Below are positions 14,357 to 27,884 of a DNA stretch of 64,000 nucleotides, piece after piece. The position numbers were made by a program, and so were the translations under genes. Origin of the DNA: Aristolochia californica. Lineage: Eukaryota > Streptophyta > Magnoliopsida > Piperales > Aristolochiaceae. Position 1 is the first letter of the stretch. Every line of letters begins with the position of its first letter. Under the pieces are notes generated by a model. The model saw nothing but the letters and a program-made list of their open reading frames with translations, made no database searches and had not been told where the DNA came from. The stretch lies in assembly GCA_029961685.1 (NCBI GenBank), contig JARWKL010000002.1, forward strand, positions 19,002,908-19,066,907, written 5' to 3'.

Positions 14357-15500
14357 TTGTGCATTTCAAGTTTGGACGTTCAATTTTTTTTCAAATCCAA
14401 ACTTTTGTTTTCACTATCCCATTTTTCTCGTAAACAAAAATATATGGCAAATAAATCACAACAAAATGAAAATTTTAGGGATTATGTATGCAAAAAATTG
14501 AAAACTACAATAAATGTAAGTGAAGAAAATTTTTTTTCAGGCACTAAAAATGAACACCAAAGTTTTGTTATCCATGTTCGGGAAATTCCACTAGTACAAC
14601 CCCTAATAGCTTGGTGGAATTTTATAAGAAAGAGATTTCTAATTGATCCCAACATGTTTTAAATATGGATATGCATGCATGAAACATGTTGATGATGCAA
14701 ATTATGTAATGATCAAAAAATTTCAACGAGTAGAAAAAATTAAATTCTCAAGTTAACGTGCGGTGGGATATTTACAAGAGCCAAACAACCCACTTTTTGC
14801 GTACTTATAAAAATCAGACCAAACAATCATAGATCATCGTAAATGTTTTGATCGATTAATGATGTGTAGTGGCTATAATTTTTGTTTGAAATGACTTATG
14901 GTTTGGGAGTCAACACTCATTTAAAAAAGCCTCAGCCCCTTTTTCGATGATTGCAAAACCTAATATACAAAAAACTAAAAGAGTTTACAATCCTTAAAAA
15001 TCACAGATACTTTTTGGAATTATCTCTCTAACCATTTGTGCACTTCCATTTGGGATGTTCAATTTTTTTTCAAATCGAAACTTGAGTTTTCACTCTCCCT
15101 TTTTTATAGTTTATGTGAACAAAAAATCGAAAACTATAATAAATTTAAGTGAAGAAAATTATTTAACGCACTAAAAATGAACACCAAAGTTTTATTATCC
15201 ATGTATGGGAAATTCCACTAGTACAACCCCTAATAGCTTGGTGGAATTTTATAAGAAAGAGATTTCTAATTCATCCTAACGTGTTTTCAATATGGATATG
15301 CATGCCTAAAGCGTGTTGAAGATGCAAATGACCTAATGATCCAAAAATTTCGAGTTGAAAATATTAAATTCTCAAGTTAACGTGAGGTGGGATATTTACC
15401 AGAGCCAAACTACACACTTTTTGCCTATTTACCAAAAGCGGACCTAACATTCATAGATCATCGTAAACGTTTTGATCGATTAATAATGTGCAATGCCCAT
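14357..15500 (+). repeat. Duplicated segment, right copy (partner 9.8-11.0 kb)
   Basis: The same variant string as the left copy, including AATATACAAAAAACTAAAAG near 14962, AGTTTTATTATCCATG near 15187 and GATTAATAATGTG near 15477. An internal deletion of about 50 bp near 15105-15112 is private to this copy. Confidence 0.75.
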
Positions 15501-15575
15501 AATTTTTGTTAGAAATGACTTATGGTTAGGGAGCCAACACTCAGTTAAAAATGCCTCGCCCCCCGTTTTCCAATG

Positions 15576-16050
15576 ATTGCAAAAACTTATATATAAAAAA
15601 CTTAAAGAGTTTACAATCCTTTAAAATCACAGATACTTTTTGGAATTATCACTCTCAGCATTTGCTCATTTCCATTTTGGATGTTGGATTTTTTTTCAAA
15701 TCCAAACTTGATTTTTCCCCATCCCATTTTTCTCATAAACAAAAAAATTAGGCAAAAATATCACAGCAAAATGAAAATTATAGAGTTTATGTATGCAAAA
15801 AATCAAAAACCATAATAAATGTAAGTGAAGAAAATTATATGACACACTAAAAATGAACTCCAAAGTTTAATTACTAGACCCAAACTACCCACTGTTTGCC
15901 TATTTAAACAAAGCGGACCTAACAATAATAGATCATCGTAAATTTTTTGATCGATTAATGATGTGTAATGGCTATAATTTTTGTTAGAAATGACTTATGG
16001 TTTGGGAGTCAACACTCAGTTAAAAATGCCTCGTCCCCCCTTTTTCGACA
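15576..16050 (+). repeat. Truncated monomer, ~200 bp missing
   Basis: Near 15866-15872, AACTCCAAAGTTTAA runs into TTACTAGACCCAAAC, so the dyad and GTTAACGTGCGG box are lost. The landmark spacing is 475 bp. The next monomer lacks a further ~40 bp near 16112-16117. Confidence 0.88.
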
Positions 16051-16288
16051 ATTGCAAAAGCTAATATATAAAAAAGTGAAGGAGTTTACAATCCTTAAAA
16101 ATTACAATACTTTTTGGATGTTCAATTTTTTTTCAATCCAAACTTGAGTTTTACTCTCCCTTTTTTCTCGTAAACAAAAAGATAAGGCAAAAAGATCGCA
16201 AAAAAATAAAAATTTTAGAGTTTATGTAGGCAAAAAAAATCAAAACCTACAATAAATGTCACTGAAGAAAATTATTTCACGCACTAAA

Positions 16289-16347
16289 AATGAACACCAA
16301 ATTGTTATTATCTAAAAATGAACACCAAAGTGTTGTTATCCGTGTTT
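16289..16347 (+). repeat. 28-30 bp local tandem duplication
   Basis: CTAAAAATGAACACCAAA occurs twice in a row, joined by a TTATTATCTAAA connection. It is the same unit and joint as at 20.04 kb. Confidence 0.88.
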
Positions 16348-16990
16348 TGGAAATTCCACTACTACATCCCCTAATAGCTTGGTGGAATTTTATAAGAAAG
16401 AGATTTCTAATTAATCCTAACATGTTATAAATATGGATATGCATGCCTTAAACATGTTGAAGATGCAATTGACCTAATGATACAAAATTTTCAAGGAGTA
16501 GAAAAAAATTAAATTCTCAAGTTAACGTGCGGTGGGATATTTACTAGAGCCAAACAACCCACTTTTTGCCTATTTACAAAAAGTGGACCTAACTATCATA
16601 GATCAACATAAATGTTTTGATCGTTTAATGAAGTGTCACGGCTTTAATTTTTGTTAGAAATGACTTGTGGTTTGGGAGTCAACACTCAATTAAAAATGCC
16701 TCCCCCCCTCCCTTTGCCGACAATTGAAAAACTAAAAGAGTTCACAATCCTTAAAAATCTCAGATACTTTTTGGAATTTTCTCTCTTTGCATTTGTTCAT
16801 TTCCATTTTGGATGTTCAATTTTTTTTCAAATCCAAACTTGACTTTTCACTCTCCATATTTTCTCGTAAACAAAAAGATAGGGCTCATACATCACAACAA
16901 GAAGAAAATTTTAGAGTTTATGTATGGAAAAAATCAACAACTACAATAAATATAAGTGAAGAAAATTATTTCATGCACTAAAAATGAACA
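16300..16990 (+). repeat. Duplicated monomer, right copy (partner 6.86-7.55 kb)
   Basis: It carries the ACATCCCCTAATA, GATACAAAATTTTCAAG, ATGAAGTGTCACGGC, GGCTCATACATCACAAC and CAACAACTACAATAAATA variants that mark the left copy. It differs by a 28-bp local duplication at its left end, near 16290-16345. Confidence 0.72.
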
Positions 16991-17053
16991 CCAAAGTTTT
17001 GTTATCTAAAAATGAACACTCATTTAAAAATGCCTCACCACCCTTTTTCCATG
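16723..17053 (+). repeat. Half-length monomer, ~345 bp missing
   Basis: At about 17014-17019, CTAAAAATGAACAC joins TCATTTAAAAATGCC. Both parent sites contain AACAC (AATGAACACC and GTCAACACTC), so this looks like a microhomology deletion. A 28-bp duplication lies just left of the junction. The spacing is 331 bp, the shortest in the window. Confidence 0.9.
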
Positions 17054-18149
17054 AATGCAAAACATATTATATAAAAATCTATAAAGTTTACAATCCTCAA
17101 AAATCATAGATACTTTTTGGAATTATATCTCTCCGCATTTGTGCATTTCCATTTAAATGTTCAATTTTTTTTCTACTCCAAATTTAAATTTTCACTCTCC
17201 CATTTTTTTCGTAAACAAAAAGATAAGACAAATATATCACTGCAAAATGAAAATTTTAGAGTTTATGGGTGCAAAAATAAAAAAATATCCAAAATATAAG
17301 TGAAGAAAATTATTTCATGGACTAAAAATGAACACCAAAGTTTTGTTCTCCATGTTTGGGAAATTCCACTAGTACGACCCCTAATAGCTTGGTGGAATTT
17401 TGTAAGAAAGAGATTTTTAATTGAAACTAACTTCTTTTAAATATGGATATGCATGCCTGAAATGTGTTGAAGATGCAAATGACCTAATGATCCAAAAATT
17501 TCAAGGAGTAGAAAAATATTAAATTCTCAAGTTAATGTGCGGTGGGATTTTTACCAGAGCCAAACAACCCACTTTTTGCCTATTTATAAAAAGCCTACCT
17601 AACAATCATAGATCATCATAAATATTTTGATCGATTAATAATGTGTACCGGCTAAATTTTTTGTAAGAAATGACTTATGGTTTGGGTGCCAACACTCAGT
17701 TAAAAATGCTTCGCCCCGCTTTTTCGATGATTGTTAAACCTAATAAATAAAAAAGTAAAACAGCTTACAATCCTTAAAAATCACATATACTTCTTGGAAT
17801 TATCTTTCTCAGCATTTGTGCATTTGCATTTTGGATGTTCAATTTTTTTTTTCAAACCAAACTTGAGTTTTCACTGTCCAATTTTTCTCAAAAAAAAAAC
17901 ATAAGGCAAATAGATCCCAACAAAATGAAATTTGTGCAGTTTATGTATGCAAAAATCGAAAAATATAATAAAATTAAATGAAGAAAACTATTTCACACAC
18001 TAAAAATGAACACCAAAGTTTTGTTATCCATGTTTGGGAAATTCCACCTATACAACCCCTAATAGCTTGGTGGAATTTTATAAGAAAGAGATGTCTAATT
18101 GATCCTAACATGTTTTAAATATGGATATGCATGCCTGAAGCATGTTGAA

Positions 18150-19250
18150 GATGCAAATGACCTAATGATCCAAAAATTTAGAGTAGAAAAAATTAAATTC
18201 TCAAGTTAACGTGCAGTGGGATATTAACTAGAGCCAAACAACCCGCTTTTTGCCTATTTACAAAAAGCGGACCTAACAATCATAGATCATCGTAAATGTC
18301 TTGATCGATTAATGGTTTCTAATGGCAATAAGTTTTGGAAATGACTTATGGTTTTGGAGTCAACACTCGTTTAAAAATACCTTCCCCCCCCCACCCCCTT
18401 TTCCGATGATTGCAAAACCTTATATATAAAAATCTAAAAGAGTTTACAATTTTTTAAAATCACAAATAATTTTTGGAATTATTTCTCTCAACATTTGTGC
18501 ATTGAAATGTTGGATGTTCAATTTTTTTTCAACTCCAAACTCGAATTTTCACTCTCCAATTTTTGTCGTAAACGAAAAGATAAGGCAAATAGATCACAAC
18601 AAAATAAAAAATTTAAAGTTTTTGTATGCAAAAAATCGAAAACTAAAATAAATGTAAATGAAGAAAATTATTCCACGCACTAAAAATGAACACCAAAGTT
18701 TTGTTATCAATGTTTGGGAAATTCTACTAGTACAACCCCTAATAGTTTGCTGGAATTTTATAAGAAAGAGTTTTCTAATTGGTCCTAACAGGTTTTAAAT
18801 ATAGATATGCATGCCTGAAACATGTGGAAGATGCAAATAACCTAATGTTCCAAAAAATTTTAGTAGAAAAAATTTAAAGTCTCATGTTAACGAGCAGTGG
18901 GATATTTAACAGAGACAAACAACACACTTTTCGCCTATTTACAAAAACCGGACCTAACAATCATAGATCATTGTAAATTTTTTGATCGATTAATGATGTG
19001 TAATGACTATAATTTTTGTTAGAAATGACTTATGGTTTGGGAGTCCACACTCAGTTAAAAATGACTCACCCCCCTCCCATTTTCGATGATTGCAAAACCA
19101 AATATATAAAATACTAAAAGAGTTTACAATCCTTAAAAATCACAGATACTTTTCTGAATTATCTCTCTCAGCATTTGTGCATTTCCATTTTGGATATTCA
19201 ATTTATTTTCAAATCCAAACATGAGTTTTCAATCTCCCTTTTTTCTCGTA
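18150..19250 (+). repeat. Duplicated multi-monomer segment, right copy (partner 8.2-9.3 kb)
   Basis: This segment carries the variant string described for the partner: ATTTAGAGTAGAAAA near 18177, CAACCCGCT near 18240, AAATGTCTTGATC near 18294, AAATATAGATATGCATG near 18797, TCTCATGTTAA near 18890 and GATATTTAACA near 18900. The two copies have since diverged by many single changes. Confidence 0.75.
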
Positions 19251-20035
19251 AAAAAAATATAAGGCAAAAAGATCCCAACAAAAATGAAAATTTTAGAGTT
19301 TATTTATGCAAAAAATAAAAAACTACAATAAATTTAAGTGAAGAAAATTAATTCACACACTAAACATCAACACCAAAGTTTTGTTATCCATGTTTGGGAA
19401 ATACCACTAGTACATCCTCTAATAGCTTATTGTAATTTTATAAGAAAGAGATTTCTAATTGATCCTAACATGTTTTTAATATGGATATGCAAGCCTGAAA
19501 CATGTTGAAGATGCAAATGACCTAATGATACAAAATTTTCAAGGAGTGGAAAAAATTTAATTCTCAAGTTAACGTGTGGTGGGATATTTACCAAAGCCAA
19601 ACAACCCACTTTTTGCCTATTTACAAAAAGCGGACCTAACAATCATAGATCACCGTGAATGTTTTGATCGATTAATGATGTGTCACGGCTATAATTTTTG
19701 TTACAAATGACTTATGGTTTGGGAGTCAACACTTAGTTAAAAATGTCTCGCCCCCCTTTTGCCGACGATTCCAAAACCTAATATATAAAAAACTAAAAGA
19801 TTTTACAATCCTTAAAAATCACAGATACTTTTGGAATTATCTCTCTCAGCATTTGTGCATTTCCATTTTGGATGTTTAATTTTTTTTCATATCCAAACTT
19901 GAGTTTTCACTCTCCCTTTTTTCTCGTAAACAAAAAGATAAGGCTAATACATCATACAAAAAGAAAATTGTAGTGTTTATGTATTAAAAAATCAAAAACT
20001 AGAATAAATGTAAGTGAAGAAAATTATTTCACACA

Positions 20036-20122
20036 CTAAAAATGAAGAGCAAAGTTATGTTATCTAAAAATGAACATCAAAGTTTTGTTATCTAAAAATG
20101 AACATCAAAGTTTTGTTATCCA
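20036..20122 (+). repeat. 28-bp local tandem repeat, three copies
   Basis: A 28-bp unit starting CTAAAAATGAAC and ending TTTTGTTAT is present three times (second and third starts at 20064 and 20092) where other monomers have one. The first copy reads GAAGAGCAAAGTTATG. Confidence 0.9.
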
Positions 20123-20483
20123 TATTTGGGAAATTCCATTAGTACAACCCCTAATAGCTTGGTGGAATTTTATAAGAAAGAGATATCTAATTGATCCTAC
20201 CATGTTTTAAATTTGGATAAGCATGCCCGAAACAGGTTGAAGATGCAAATGACCTAATGATCCAAAATATCAAGGAGTTGAAAAAATTAAATACTATAGT
20301 TAACGTGCGGTGGGATTTTACCAGAGCCAAACAACCCACTGTATGTCTATTTACAAAAAGCAGACCTTACAATCATAGATCATCTTAAATTTTTTGATCA
20401 ATTAATGATGTGTAACAGCTATAATTTTTCTTAGAAATATCTTATGGTTTGGGAGTCAACACTCATTTAAAAATGCCTCACAA

Positions 20484-20530
20484 ACCCCTCCCCCCACCCC
20501 CCCCTTCCAATTTTTTTTCAAATCCAAACT
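20484..20530 (+). repeat. Deletion joining the C tract to the T run
   Basis: A C-rich stretch (CCCCTCCCCCCACC-type) ends in TTCCAATTTTTTTTC near 20506-20512. The GATTGC, TAATATAT and GGATGTTC boxes, about 130 bp, are missing. Confidence 0.87.
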
Positions 20531-22235
20531 TGAGTTTTCACACTCCCTTTTTTCTTGTCAACAAAAAGATAAGGAAATACATGACTACAAAAAGAAAATT
20601 TTAGAGTTTATGTATGCAAAAAAAAAAAAACTACAATAAATTTAAGTGAAGAAAATTATTTCATGCACTGAAAATGAACACTAAAGTTTTGTTATCCATG
20701 TTTGGGAAATTCCACTAGTACAAACTCTAATAGTTTGTGGAATTTTATAAGAAAGAGATATCTTATTGATCCTAAAATGGTTTAAATATGGATATGCATG
20801 GCTGAAACATGTTGATGATGTAACTAACCTAATGATCCAAAAATTTCTAGGAGTAAATTAAATTCTCAAGTTAACGTGCAGAGGGATATCTACCAGAGCC
20901 AAACAACCCACCTTTTGCTTATTTACAAAAAGAGGAGGTAACAATCATAGATCATCGTAAATGTTTTGATCGATTAATGATGTGTAACGGATATTATTTT
21001 TGTTAGAAATATCTTAAGCTTTGGAAGTCAACACTCATTTAAAAATGACTTGCCCCACCTTTTTCAACGATTGCAAAACCTAATATATAAAAATCTAAAA
21101 GAGTTTACAATTCTTAAAAATTACAGATACTTTTTGGAATTATATCTCCAAGCATTTGTGCATTTCCATTTTGGATGTTCAATTTTTTTTCAACTCCAAA
21201 CTTGAATTTTCACTCTCCCATTTTTCTCGTAAACAAAAATATAAGGCAAATAGATCACAAAAAAATGAAAATTTTAGAGTTTATTTTTGCAAAAAATAAA
21301 AAACTATAATACATGTAAGTGAAAAAAATAATTTCACGCACTAAAAATGAACACCAAAATTTTTTATCTATGTTTGAGAAATTCCACTAGTACAACCCCT
21401 AATAGCTTGGTGGAATTTTATAAGAAAGAGATTTCTAATTGATCCTAACATGTTTTAAATATGGATAAAATTTGCCTGAAACATGTTGAAGAAGCAAAAT
21501 GACCTAATGATCTAAAAATTTCAAGGAGTAGAAAAAAATTAAATTCTCAAGTTATCGTGCGGAGGAAATCTACCTGAGCCAAACAACCCACTTTTTGCCT
21601 ATTTAAAAAAAGCGAACCTAACAATCATAGATCACCATAAATGTTTTGATCGATTAATGATATGTCATGGGCATAATTTTTGTTAGAAATGACTTATGGG
21701 TTGGGAGTCAACACTCAGTTAAAAATGCCTTGCCCCCCCATTGTCGACGATGGCAAAACCTAATATATAAAAAATTAAGAGAGTTTACAATCCTTTAAAA
21801 TTTCAGATACTTTTTGGAATTATATCTCTTAGAATTTGTGAATTTCCATTTTGGATGCTCAATTTTTTTTCAAATCCAAACTTGAGTTTTCACTATCCCT
21901 TTTTTCTCGTACACAAAAAAGATAAGACAAATACATCACTACAAAAAGAAAATTTTAGAGTTTATGTATGAAAAAATCAAAAACTACAATAAATGTAAGT
22001 GAAGAAAATTATTTCACGCACTAAAAATGAACACCAAAGTTTTGTTATCCTTGTTTTGGAAATTCCACTAGTACATCCACGAATAGCTTGGTGGAATTTT
22101 ATAAGAAAGAGATTTCTAATTGATCCTAACATGCTTTAAATATGGATATGCATTACAGAAACATGTTGAAGATACAAATGACTTAATTATACAAAATTTT
22201 CAAGGAGTAGAAAAAATTAAATTCTCAAGTTAACG

Positions 22236-22256
22236 TGCGGTGGGATAGATCACCGT
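22236..22256 (+). repeat. Deletion junction, ~65 bp missing
   Basis: GCGGTGGGATA joins GATCACCGTAAATG. The parent sites GGGATATTTACC and CATAGATCACC share ATA at the joint. Confidence 0.87.
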
Positions 22257-22350
22257 AAATGTTTTGATCGATTAATGATGTGTCACGGCTATAATATTTT
22301 TTAGAAATGACTTATGGTTTGGGAGTCAACACTCAGTTAAAAAAGCCTAG

Positions 22351-22362
22351 CCCCCCCCCCCC
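22351..22362 (+). repeat. C tract, 12 nt
   Basis: Twelve C followed by GCC in the usual slot of the monomer. The CCTAG before it replaces the usual CCTCG. Confidence 0.95.
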
Positions 22363-25300
22363 GCCTTCACTTTTTCGTCGAATGTAAATCCTAATATAAA
22401 AAAATTTACAAGATTTTACAATCCTTTAAAATTTCAGATACTTTTTGGAATTATATCTCTCAGCATTTGTGCATTTCCATTTTGGATGGTCAATTTTTTT
22501 TGAAATCCAAACTTCAGTTTTCACTGTCCCTTTTTTCTCGTATGCAAAAAGATAAGGCAAATACATCACTGCAAAAAGAAAATTTTAGAGTTTATGTATG
22601 CAAAAAATAAAAAATCACAATAAATGTAAGTGAAGAAAATTATTTCATGCACTAAAAATGAACACCAAAGTTTTGTTATCCTTGTTTTGGAAATTCCACT
22701 AGTACAACCCCTAATAACTTGGTTGAATTTTATAAGAAAGAGATATCTAATTGATCCTAACATGTTTTAAATATGGATATGCATGCTTGAAACATGTTAA
22801 AGATGTAACTGACCTAATGATCCAAAAATTTCAAGGAGTAGAAAAAATTAAATTCTTAAGTTAACGTGCGGTGGGATAGTTACCATAACCAAACAACCCA
22901 TATTTTTCCTATGTACAAAAAATGGACCTATCAATATAGATCATCGTAAATGTTTTGATCAATTAATGATGTGTAATGGCTATAATTTTTGTTAGAAGTG
23001 ACTTATGGTTTGGGTGTCAACATTCAGTTAAAAATGCATGGCCCCCCATTTTCCGATGATAGCAAAACCTAATATATAAAAAACTAAAATAGTTTACAAT
23101 TCTTAAAAATCACAGATACTTTTTGGAATTATCTCTATCAGCATTTGTGCATTTCCATTTTGGATGTTCAACTTTTTTTTTAAATCCAAACTTGAGTTTT
23201 CACTCTCCTTTTTTTCTCGAAAAAAAAAAGATAAGGCAAATAGATCACAACCAAATGAAAATTTTAGAGTTTACGTATGCAAAAAATCAAAAACTATTAT
23301 TAAAGTAACTGAAGAAATTATTTCATGCACTAAAAATGAACACCAAAGTTTTGTTATCTCTGTTTGGGAATTTCCAATAGTATAACCCATAATAGCTTGG
23401 TGGACTTTTATCAGAAAGAGATATCAAATTGATCCTAACATGTTTCAAATATGGATATGCGTGCCTGAAACATGTTGAAGACGCAAGATGACCTAATGAT
23501 CCAAAAATTTCAAGGACTAGAAAAAATTAAACTCTCAAGTTAACGTGCGGTGGGATATTTACCAGAGCCAAACAACCCACTTTTTGTATATTTAAAAAAA
23601 GCGGACTTTACAATCATAGATCATCGTAAATGTTTTGATCGATTAAAAATGTGTAACAGCTATAATTTTTGTTAGAAATTACTTATGGTTTGGGAGTCAA
23701 CACTCAGTTAAGAATGCCACGCCCCCCTTTTCTGATGATTGCAAAACCTAATATATAAAAAACAAAAAGATTTAAAATCCTTAAAAATCACATATACTTT
23801 TTGGAATTATCTCTCTCAACATTTGTGCATTTCCAGTTTGGATGTTCAATTTTTTTTCAAATCCAAACTTTGGTTTTCACTCTCCCATTTTTCTCGTAAA
23901 CAAAAAGATAAGGAAAATAGATCATAACAAAAAGAAAATTTTAAAGTTTATTTTTTCAAAAAAATGAAAACTATAATAAATTTAAGTGAAGAAAATTATT
24001 TCACGCACTAAAAATGAAGAACAAAGTTTTGTTATCCATGTTTGGGAAATTCCACTTGTACAAACTCTAATAGCTATGTGGAATTTTATAAAAAAGAGAT
24101 TTTTAATATATCCTAAATTGTTTTAAATATGGATATAAATGTATTACACATGTTGATGATGCAAATGACCTAATGATCCAAAAATTTCAAGGAGTAGAAA
24201 AACTTAAATTCTCAAGTTAACGTGCGGTGGGATATTTACCAGAGCCAAACAATCCACTTTTTGCCTATTTAAAAAACGTGGACCTAACAATCATAGGTAA
24301 TCGTGAATGTTTTGATTGATTAATGATGTGTAAAGGCTATAATTTTTGTTAGAAATGACTTATGGTTTGGGAATCAACACTCATTTAAAAAAGCCCCGAC
24401 CCTTTTCGGACGTTTGTAAAACCTAATATATAAAAAACTAAAAGAGTTTAAAATCATTAAAAATTACAGATAATTTTTGGAATTATCTCTCAAAGCATTT
24501 GTGCATTTCCATTTTGGATGTTCAATTTTTTTTTCAAATCCAAACTTGAGTTTTCACTCTCACTTTTTTTCTCAAAAACTGAAAGATAAGGCAAATAGAT
24601 CACAACAAAATGAAAATTTTAAAGTTTATGTATACAAAAAATCAAAAAACTATGATAAATGTAAGTGAATAAAAAATTATTTCACGCACTAAAAAAGAAC
24701 ACCAAAGTTTTATTATCCATGTTTGTGAAATTCTACTAGTATCACCCCTAATTGCTTGGTGGAATTTATAAGAAAGAGATTTCTAATTGATCCTAACACG
24801 TTTTAAATATGGATATGCATGCTTGAAACATGTTGAAAATGCAAATGATCTAATGATCCAAAAATTTCAAGTATAAGAAAAACTTAAATTCTCATGTTAA
24901 CGTGCGGTGGGATATTTTACCAGAGCCAAACAACCAATTTTTGACTATTTACAAAAACAGGACCTAACATTCATAAATGATCATAAATGTTTTAATCGAT
25001 TAATGATATCTAATGGTTATAACATTTGTTGGAAATGACTTACGGTTTGGGAGTCAACACTCGGTTAAAAATGCTTCGCCCCTCCTTTTCCGACAATTGC
25101 AAAACCTAATATATAAAAAACTAAATGAGTTTACAATCCTTAAAAATATCAGATACTATTTGGAATTATCTCTCTCAGCATTTGTGCACTTCCATTTTGG
25201 ATGTTTAATTTTTTTTCAAATCCAAACTTGAGTTGTCACTCTCCCATTTTTCCCGAAAACAGAAAGATAAGGCAAATAGATCACAACAAAATTAAAATTT

Positions 25301-25760
25301 TAGACTTTATGTATTGAAAAAATCAAAAACTACAATAAATTTAAGTGAATAAAATTATTTCACGCACTAGAAATGAACACCAAAGTTTTGTTTTCCATGT
25401 TTGGGAAATTCCACTAGTATAATCCCTAATAGCTTGGTGGAATTTTATAAAAAAGAGATATCAAATTGATCCTAACATGTTTTAAATATGGATATGCGTG
25501 CCTAAAACATGTTGAAGATGCAAAATGACCTAATGATCAAAAAATTTCAAGGAGTAGAAAAAATTAAATTCTCAAGTTAACGTGCAGAGGGATATTTACT
25601 TGAGCCAAACAACCCCCTTTTTGCCTATTTACAAAAAGTGGACCTAACAATCATAGATCATTGTAAATGTTTTGATCTATTAATGATGTGTAACAGCTAT
25701 AAGTTTTTTTAGAAATGAGTTATTGTTTGGGAGTCAACACTCAGTTAAAAAAGCATTGCA

Positions 25761-25795
25761 CCCCCACCCCCCCCCCCCCCCCCCCCCTTTCCCCC
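25761..25795 (+). repeat. C tract, 21 nt plus flanking C runs
   Basis: Five C, an A, 21 C (25767-25787), TTT, then five more C, all in the variable slot. It is interrupted at both ends. Confidence 0.95.
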
Positions 25796-26072
25796 TTTTT
25801 CGACAATTGCAAAAACTAATATATAAAAAACTAAAAGAGTTTACAATTCTTAAAAATCACATAAAATTTTTGAATTATCACTCTTAGCATTATTGCATTT
25901 CAATTTTGGATGTTCAATTTTTTTTCTAATCATAATTTGAGTTTTCTCTCTCCCTTTTTTCGCGTAAACAAAAAGATAAGGCAAAAAGATCACAACAAAA
26001 TGAAAATTTTAGAGTTTATGTATGCAAAAAATCAACAACTACATTAAATGTAAGGGAATAAAATTATTTGAT

Positions 26073-26132
26073 GCACTAAAAATGAACACCAAAGTTTTGT
26101 TATCTAAAAGTGAACAACAAAGTTTTGTTATC
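26073..26132 (+). repeat. 28-bp local tandem duplication
   Basis: CTAAAAATGAACACCAAAG is followed after TTATCTAAAAG by a second TGAACAACAAAG copy. It has the same unit and position in the monomer as the copies at 16.3 and 20.05 kb. Confidence 0.88.
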
Positions 26133-26499
26133 CATGTTTTGGAAATTCCACTAGTACATCCCCTAATAGCTTGGTGGAATTTTATAAGAAAGAGATTTCT
26201 AATTGATCCTAACATGTTTTAAATATGGATATGTATGCCTAAAACATGTTGAAGATGCAAATGACTTAATGATCAAAAAATTTCAATGAGATGAAAAAAT
26301 TAAATTCTCAAGTAAATGTGCGGTGGGATATTTTACCAGAACCAAGCAACCCACTTTTTGCCTATTTACAAAAAGCAGACCAAACAATCATAGATAATTG
26401 TAAATTTTTTGATAGATTAATGATGTGTCACGACTATAATTTTTGTTAGAAATGACGTATGGTTATGGAGTCAACACTCAGTTAAAAAGCCTAGCCGCC

Positions 26500-26500
<1 letters not shown>

Positions 26501-26531
<31 letters not shown>
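26501..26531 (+). repeat. C tract, 31 nt
   Basis: Thirty-one uninterrupted C after CCTAGCCGCCA and before TTTTCAGACGATTG, in the variable slot. Confidence 0.97.
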
Positions 26532-27884
26532 TTTTCAGACGATTGAAAAACCTAATATATAAAAAACTAAAAGAGTTTACTATCCTTAAACATCACAGAA
26601 AGTTTTTGGAATTTTCTCTCTCAGCATTTGTGCATTTCCATTTTGGATGTTCAATTTTTTTTCGAATCCAAACGTGAGTTTTCCCTCTCGCTTTTTTCTC
26701 GTTAACAAAAAGATAAGGCAAATACATCACAACAAAAGGAAAATTTTAGAGTTTATGTATGCAAAAAAATAAAAAACTATAGGAAATGTAAGTGAAGAAA
26801 ATTATTTCACGCATTAAAATGAAGAGCAAAGTTTTGTTATCCATGTTTGGGAAATTCCACTAGTACAACCCCCAATAGCTTGGTGCAATTTTCAAAGAAA
26901 GAGATTTCTAATTGATCCTAACTTTTTTTAAATATGGATATGTATGTCCGAAGCATGTTGAAGATGCAAATGACATAATGATCCAAAAATTTCAAGGTGT
27001 AGAAAAAATTAAATTCTCAAGTTAACGTGGGATGGGATAGTTACCAGAGCCAAACAACCCACTTTTTGCCTATTAACAAAAAGCCGAGCTATCAATCTTA
27101 GATCATCATAAATATTTTGATTGATTAATGATTTGTAACGGCTATACTTTTTGTTAGAAATGACTTATGGTTTGGGAGTCAACACTTAGTTAAAAATGCC
27201 TCGCCTTTTCAGACGATTGCAAAACCTGATATATAAAAAACTAAAAGAGTTTACAATCCTTAAAAATCACATAAAATGTTAGGTATTATCACTCTTACCA
27301 TTTGTGCATTTCAATTTTGGATGTTCAATTTTTTTTGAATCATAATTTGAGTTTTCACTCTCCCTTTTTTCTCTTAAACAAAAAGATAAGGCAAATAGAT
27401 CACAACAAAATGAAAATTTTAGTGTTTATGTATGCAAAAAACTCAAAAACTACAATAATTGTAAGAGAAGAAATTTATTTCACGCACTAAAAATGAACAC
27501 CAAAGTTTTGTTATCCATGTTTGGGAAATTCCACTAGTACAACCCTAATAGCTTGGTGGAATTTTATAAGAAAGAAATATTTAATTGATCCTAACATGTT
27601 TTAAATATGGATATGTATGCATGAAATATGTTGAAGATGCAAATGATCTAATGATCCAAAAATTTCAAGGTGTAGAAAAAAATTAAATTATCAAGTTAGC
27701 GTGCAGTGGGATATTTACTAGAGCCAATCAACCCACTTTTTGCCTATTTACAGAAAGCGGACCTAACAGTCATAGATTATCGTAAATATTTTGATTGATT
27801 AATGATGTGTAATGGCTATAATGTTTTTTAGAAATGAGTTGTGGTTTACTTAGTTACAAATGCCTCGCCCCCAATTTTTCGATG

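Larger units (their letters stand above)
13606..20510 (+). repeat. Diverged satellite block, mosaic of monomer types
   Basis: Landmarks lie at 13606, 14271, 14950, 15576, 16051, 16723, 17054, 17730, 18409, 19089 and 19768. The 475-bp and 331-bp steps are monomers with large internal deletions. C tracts stay at about 9 nt or less. Parts of this block are diverged copies of the 6.9-10.8 kb region. No gene is seen. Confidence 0.93.
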
